A stretch of 17,354 bases of DNA from Nitrospirota bacterium (lineage in GTDB: Bacteria > Nitrospinota_A > UBA7883): assembly GCA_011052055.1 (NCBI GenBank), contig DRJW01000257.1, forward strand, positions 1-17,354, given 5' to 3'. This document shows, one piece after another, positions 13,701 to 17,354 of the stretch (position 1 is its first letter; each line of letters opens with the position of its first letter). The position numbers and the translations under genes were made by a program. The notes under the pieces are model-generated. The model was given only the letters and a program-made list of their open reading frames with translations. It did no database searches and was not told the origin of the DNA.

Positions 13701-14738
13701 TTAATTTGCGGGAAGCTCAAGGCAGACGCTGACACCCTTTTCTGGTAATGGATCGATCCTGATATCACCCCCGTGATTATTTATAATGTTGCGCGCAATG
13801 GAGAGGCCAAGCCCCGCTCCGTTTTTTTTCTTGCTGAAAAACGGGTCGAAAATATATTTCATATCATCCGCATGTATCCCGTGACCGCTGTCATTCACAA
13901 TTATCCGCAGTTTTTCGGGAGGTGTATTAATAAATTGTGTAATGACCTCTATTCTGGATCCAGAGTCGGAAGCCTGAACTGCGTTTAACAAGACATTTAA
14001 AAGAACCTGATGCATTTTAACCTCGTCGATCAGGGCCATCGGCGCCTCACTGTCGAAACTTGTGCGTATTGATATTTTCTTCTGCTGGTAATCTCCCTTA
14101 ATTGTCGCCAAAGCGTTTTCAATCGCTTTGGCCAGGTCTAATCGAACCAGATCCAGCTTTATCGGCTTTGCGTAGTCCAGAAGCTCGGTCACTATATATT
14201 CAAGGTTTGCGACCTCTTCTTGCGCGATTTCAAAATGCTCGATATCCACACCTTCAGGTTTAAGCCTCTGCTTTAATATGGCAAGATTCATCTTTACCGA
14301 TGAGAGGGGATTACGGATCTCGTGGGCGATGCCGGTGGCCAGCAGGCCCAGGGACGCCATCCTCTCTTCGTTTTTCAGCTTTTGCTCAAGAAGCTGCATT
14401 TCAGTCACATCGCGTATTATTCCCATCACTCCAATAATATCCCCTTTATCGCCCTGCAACGGCGACGATTTGACGACGACCTTGTGGGTTTTACCACGCT
14501 TATCGATAATTTCCATCTCGAACGTCTGCGACATCCCCAGCATGGATATTTCGCTTTCTCTTTTACCTATGCGCCTGGTATTGAGGATATTGACAAAAGG
14601 TTTGCCTATCAGCTCGTCTTTATCATATCCCCATTCTTTTATATTGTCGTTTATGTACATGAATCTGCCCTCCATATCGACCGCCCAAATCAGGTCGCTT
14701 ACATTATCGAGCAGTTTTTTGTAGAAACTTTCGGTCAT
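13701..14738 (-). CDS. Soluble PAS-domain sensor histidine kinase
   Basis: Two-component sensor kinase of 345 residues with no TM segment, so it should sense a cytoplasmic signal. A PAS domain covers about 5-112 (DLIWAVD, FMYIND, GYDKDELIGKP, and a typical GVMGIIRDVTE end). The dimerisation/phosphoacceptor domain has GIAHEIRNPLSS with His139. The catalytic domain shows the N box NVLLNAVQAS (248-257), G1 NDSGHGI (282-288), F box FDPFF (297-301) and G2 GAGLGLS (307-313). This is the NtrB-like class that usually partners NtrC-type regulators. One such regulator is encoded three genes upstream on the same strand. The gene follows the UroD-family stop by 33 bases. Its PAS ligand is unknown. Confidence 0.93.
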   Translation of the reverse strand: MTESFYKKLLDNVSDLIWAVDMEGRFMYINDNIKEWGYDKDELIGKPFVNILNTRRIGKRESEISMLGMSQTFEMEIIDKRGKTHKVVVKSSPLQGDKGDIIGVMGIIRDVTEMQLLEQKLKNEERMASLGLLATGIAHEIRNPLSSVKMNLAILKQRLKPEGVDIEHFEIAQEEVANLEYIVTELLDYAKPIKLDLVRLDLAKAIENALATIKGDYQQKKISIRTSFDSEAPMALIDEVKMHQVLLNVLLNAVQASDSGSRIEVITQFINTPPEKLRIIVNDSGHGIHADDMKYIFDPFFSKKKNGAGLGLSIARNIINNHGGDIRIDPLPEKGVSVCLELPAN

Positions 14739-14771
14739 GGCGCCGCCGGTAAATTATTTGTTGCGTAGAAC

Positions 14772-15809
14772 TCAGGACAAATTATCTTTTTCATGGTGTT
14801 CATCCATGACCGCCAGGAAAAGGGCTTTTATATTTTCCTCTTTCGAGAATAAAGGTATTTCGCACCCGCTACCCAGTATGAACCTTTTTGTCTCTTCGGT
14901 GGTTTTAAGCAGTATTCGCGCTTCGCGGTATATGTCATCTTCCGATCCCTCCAGAAACATGCCCGGTTTGATGTTGCCGTTGACGACAGTGTAACCCATA
15001 TAATCGATCATGGTTTTCATGGGCGTAGGATAGTCGACCGTAGTTATTTCGGCGGAGACGGAAGTGATAATGGACAGGTTATTCTGGAGGGGGCCGGCCA
15101 CAGAATACCATGTGAGAATATCCTGGTTTATATCTTTTACCGCAGAGAATATTATTTTTACCAATTGCGCCTCGAACTGATTAAAAAGTTTTTCGGGCAT
15201 AACGCTCGGCGAGGCGGCCGGATCGAAGATTATTATACCGTCGGCTCCTTCGCGGACGAGGGCTTTGGCGAATGTGGACGAAACTCTAAAGCAAAATTCC
15301 AATATGCTTTTAAATTGATCTGGATGATCCACGATCATATAAAGCATCTTCTCAATATCCATAATTCGTGACGCCAGAGTCAAAGGCCCTACAACGTTGG
15401 CTACGACCGGCCTGGACCCGTCAGCGTCTTTTTTAAGTAGCCGGACGGCCTTGATAATCTCCGGCATCCTTCCGTCTGAATAGGGATCTGGAATCTTCTT
15501 TGTTTTAATATCGGATGGACCTGTGATTATCCTGGTTTTTATATGGGGATAGTTGTTTTCTGGGAAGATAAGCTTGCAACCAATCGCCTCAGCCTCGACG
15601 CAAAGGTCTGCGATAGCGAACAACACGTCGCTGTTTACGATACGCGCCGCTTCTATCTGGCATTGCGAGATGATATCTCCATTTTTTACATATTCGATCA
15701 CGGGAACGCCGCAGAGTGTGGCCGTAACGGCGATCATTTCGGGAGTGACAGGCGTTCTATCGGTCTGGTGGGAGCGTAATACCGCTCTGATTCTGTCTGA
15801 CGAGTTCAA
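14772..15809 (-). CDS. Uroporphyrinogen-decarboxylase/MtaA-family methyltransferase-like protein with altered zinc site
   Basis: 345-residue TIM-barrel protein of the UroD/MtaA/CmuA superfamily. Members move methyl groups to or from corrinoid proteins (or decarboxylate uroporphyrinogen). The start MNSSDRIRAVLRSHQTDRTPV is typical of the MtaA branch, as are the barrel strands GPLTLASRI (141-149) and GADGIIIFDP (188-197). MtaA/MtbA enzymes bind catalytic zinc through an HxC motif and a distal Cys. Here the position corresponding to LHICG reads YSVAG (235-239), so His and Cys are replaced, while the distal Cys316 (GSGC) remains. The gene overlaps the upstream corrinoid protein gene by four bases (ATGA), which makes a physical partnership very likely. 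Methyl transfer with a different metal site, or a sensory role, are both open. Confidence 0.88.
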   Translation of the reverse strand: MNSSDRIRAVLRSHQTDRTPVTPEMIAVTATLCGVPVIEYVKNGDIISQCQIEAARIVNSDVLFAIADLCVEAEAIGCKLIFPENNYPHIKTRIITGPSDIKTKKIPDPYSDGRMPEIIKAVRLLKKDADGSRPVVANVVGPLTLASRIMDIEKMLYMIVDHPDQFKSILEFCFRVSSTFAKALVREGADGIIIFDPAASPSVMPEKLFNQFEAQLVKIIFSAVKDINQDILTWYSVAGPLQNNLSIITSVSAEITTVDYPTPMKTMIDYMGYTVVNGNIKPGMFLEGSEDDIYREARILLKTTEETKRFILGSGCEIPLFSKEENIKALFLAVMDEHHEKDNLS

Positions 15810-16480
15810 TTTTTAAGTGTGGAGTGTTTGCAGAAAAAGTTCAAACCGTCAAAAGCGTCTTGAGCGATGTAATCAAGCCCAAGCCTTTCCATTGAGCTTT
15901 GCAAAACAGCCGATCCGCCGCCTACGACCTGAATATGCTCCAGTCCCTTTTTAATCAGCCCTTCTTTTATTCCGGGGATATTCGACATGCTTACTGTCAT
16001 AAGACTCGATACGCCGATAAAGTCGGCGTTTTCCGCCTGGGCGGTTTCCACAAATTTCTCGGCGGGGATATCTTTCCCCAGGTTGACGACCTTAAAATTA
16101 CTGAACCTGCAAAGTGTGGCGACGATATGCTTACCCAGGTCGTGCACGTCTCCCTGGATTGTTCCGATAACGATGACGCTCCTCTGTTCATTCGGCCTGG
16201 TTTTCTCATAGGTTTCGGCGAGGATGTCCAGTTTTTCCTGCATTCTGATAGCCAAACACTCGTCTACGACTTCCACCATCGCCCTGGTCGCGAGAAGAAC
16301 ATCCAGAAGCTGAAAGTTTTCGATGGTGCATTTATCTTTTAATACTTCCAAACCTCTTGAGATCGCTTCGACGATCTCCTCGACGGAGCATGAGTTGTTC
16401 AGGAGTTTGTTGGCGCAGGATACGGCCTCTACGTTTTCCCCTCTCTGAACAAGATAAGATAATTCGTCCAGTTTATTCAT
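15806..16480 (-). CDS. MtaC-like corrinoid (cobalamin-binding) protein
   Basis: Methyltransferase corrinoid protein of 224 residues, the normal size for MtaC/MtmC/MtbC relatives. An N-terminal four-helix cap (about 1-90) precedes a Rossmann-like B12-binding domain. The signature GDVHDLGKHI (110-119) supplies the DxHxxG lower-axial histidine His113. GVSSLMTVS (156-164) and VVGGGS (185-190) provide the other conserved cobalamin contacts. It should carry a methyl-Co(III)/Co(I) corrinoid and present it to the UroD-family protein encoded immediately downstream with an overlapping stop/start. No substrate-specific methyltransferase and no RamA-type reactivase are encoded in the window, so the methyl source is unknown. 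An AAGAG-like sequence precedes ATG 16480. Confidence 0.93.
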   Translation of the reverse strand: MNKLDELSYLVQRGENVEAVSCANKLLNNSCSVEEIVEAISRGLEVLKDKCTIENFQLLDVLLATRAMVEVVDECLAIRMQEKLDILAETYEKTRPNEQRSVIVIGTIQGDVHDLGKHIVATLCRFSNFKVVNLGKDIPAEKFVETAQAENADFIGVSSLMTVSMSNIPGIKEGLIKKGLEHIQVVGGGSAVLQSSMERLGLDYIAQDAFDGLNFFCKHSTLKN

Positions 16481-16515
16481 TACGTTCGCTCTTACAGATA
16501 AAAGGTTTACATCTT

Positions 16516-17354
16516 TTATTGGTCGACCAGGTAATACTGTAGAGGTTTAATGCTATATTTTTTTATTTTTCTGTCCAGTCTGGGGCGCGTGATTCCCAGA
16601 ATATCGCAAGCCCTTCCCTTGTGCCATTTGGTATGCGCCAGAGCCTTGGCTATTTGCTCTTTTTCCACTTCGTTTAAAGTTCTTGGATGGTAATCGTTTA
16701 TGTGATGAGAGGAAATGTGGAGCTCCTCGTCAGAAGCGTCTTCCATTCCCATATCCTCACGGCTCATCATAGAGGCGACCGCTTTTTCTGTCAGCCTGTC
16801 GCCGCGCGTCATTATCACGGTCTGGGTTATGAAATTCTCAAGTTGCCTTACATTGCCTTTCCACGGTAGCTCTGATAGAAAACGGAGAGCCCCTTCGGAG
16901 ACAAACTTTATATTCCGCCCGGTTTCGAGGTTAGCCTTGACGATAAAACTGAGCGCCAGGTCTGGTATATCCTCTCTCCTTGTTCTTAAAGGCGGGATGT
17001 GGATGCTGATGACATTAAGCCTGAAATAAAGGTCTTCACGGAAACGGCCTTCTTTGATTAATTCTTTCAGATCCTTGTTGGTGGCGGAGATGATCCGGCA
17101 TTCGCTTTTGAGCTTGTCTTTGCCGCCGATTCGCTCGAACTCTCTTTCCTGAAGCACGCGCAGGATCTTGGCCTGCAGGTTGAAATCCATCTCGCCAATT
17201 TCATCCAGAAAGATCGTTCCGTTTTTGGCCAGAGTAAATTTCCCATCTTTTTGCGCGATAGCGCCGGTAAAGGCTCCTTTTTCATGCCCGAACAATTCTG
17301 ATTCCAGCAGAGTATCGACGATAGCCGAACAGTTGACAGAAATAAATGGCTCGC
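16516..17354 (-). CDS. Sigma-54-dependent AAA+ transcriptional regulator (NtrC type), 5' end outside the window
   Basis: C-terminal 279 codons of a bacterial enhancer-binding protein. The frame is open to the right edge, so the gene begins outside. The visible part starts in the AAA+ domain ([10 protein letters not shown]...[12 protein letters not shown]). It has the sigma-54-contacting loop GAFTGA, Walker [11 protein letters not shown], sensor and arginine-finger segments ([22 protein letters not shown]) and a Fis-type helix-turn-helix ([20 protein letters not shown]) before the stop at 16516. Walker A and the N-terminal sensory domain are not in the window. It is therefore unknown whether it has a receiver (to pair with the PAS kinase) or another input. 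It is 35 bases upstream of the corrinoid gene and probably heads or belongs to the same operon. Confidence 0.93.
   Translation of the reverse strand, partial: EPFISVNCSAIVDTLLESELFGHEKGAFTGAIAQKDGKFTLAKNGTIFLDEIGEMDFNLQAKILRVLQEREFERIGGKDKLKSECRIISATNKDLKELIKEGRFREDLYFRLNVISIHIPPLRTRREDIPDLALSFIVKANLETGRNIKFVSEGALRFLSELPWKGNVRQLENFITQTVIMTRGDRLTEKAVASMMSREDMGMEDASDEELHISSHHINDYHPRTLNEVEKEQIAKALAHTKWHKGRACDILGITRPRLDRKIKKYSIKPLQYYLVDQ

Noticed and set aside
14765..14770. GTAGAA, considered as a third BlaI-family operator near the histidine kinase gene
   Set aside because: Only one half-site. The matching TTCTAC arm at the right spacing is absent. The same holds for GTAGAA at 8193-8198.

Overview
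The window comes from a Gram-negative (diderm) bacterium of middling GC content. It encodes a tripartite envelope efflux pump, lipoproteins, c-type cytochrome parts, a sigma-54-type regulator and a corrinoid/methyltransferase pair. That mix resembles Desulfobacterota, Nitrospirota or similar anaerobic or microaerophilic lineages, but I cannot assign a taxon from the sequence alone. I see no tRNA, rRNA, transposase, integrase or CRISPR array.

Left part, minus strand (1-7819): a copper/silver efflux operon reads right to left as outer-membrane factor, periplasmic adaptor, RND pump (cusC, cusB, cusA-like). Stops and starts overlap, and a small exported protein begins at the very edge of the window. 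Upstream on the same strand lie a BlaI/MecI/CopY-family repressor and a BlaR1-like (M56) membrane metalloprotease. The repressor promoter and the efflux promoter carry the same operator (TTCTAC-N4-GTAGAA) at the same position over the -10 box, 16 bp after the -35 box. The sequence therefore shows a regulatory circuit: membrane protease sensor, repressor, efflux pump. The sensor has no penicillin-binding domain. Instead it has short cysteine-rich segments on its probable periplasmic side, which suggests metal sensing.

Middle part, plus strand (8250-13598): after an AT-rich intergenic region with a 17-bp direct repeat spaced 31 bp apart, eight tightly packed genes form one probable operon for periplasmic thiol, heme and metal chemistry. 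In order they are a membrane-anchored CxxCH protein with a His/Met-rich tail, a redoxin with a compact CPC active site, a CcdA-like thiol transporter with a DHGDHM tail, a membrane-anchored unknown, a CcmH-like Cys-rich protein, an SUMF-fold protein without the catalytic cysteines, a CX3CH probable cytochrome c, and a TlpA-like lipoprotein. No heme lyase (CcmF, CcsB or ResB type) is present, so this is an accessory maturation set or a dedicated system for one metalloprotein. Its position next to the copper pump and the metal-binding tails point to copper, but that is inference.

Between the convergent operons (13607-13695) lies a G-rich degenerate tandem repeat with seven GGCGCT cores.

Right part, minus strand (13701-17354): a four-gene cluster reads right to left as a sigma-54 AAA+ regulator (5' end outside the window), a MtaC-like corrinoid protein, a UroD/MtaA-family protein and a soluble PAS histidine kinase. 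The MtaA-type zinc motif HxC is replaced in the UroD protein, and no substrate-specific methyltransferase or corrinoid reactivase is visible here. A corrinoid-based sensing device feeding a two-component system is therefore a serious alternative to a catabolic role. This cluster and the BlaI/M56/efflux circuit are the two most interesting parts of the window.
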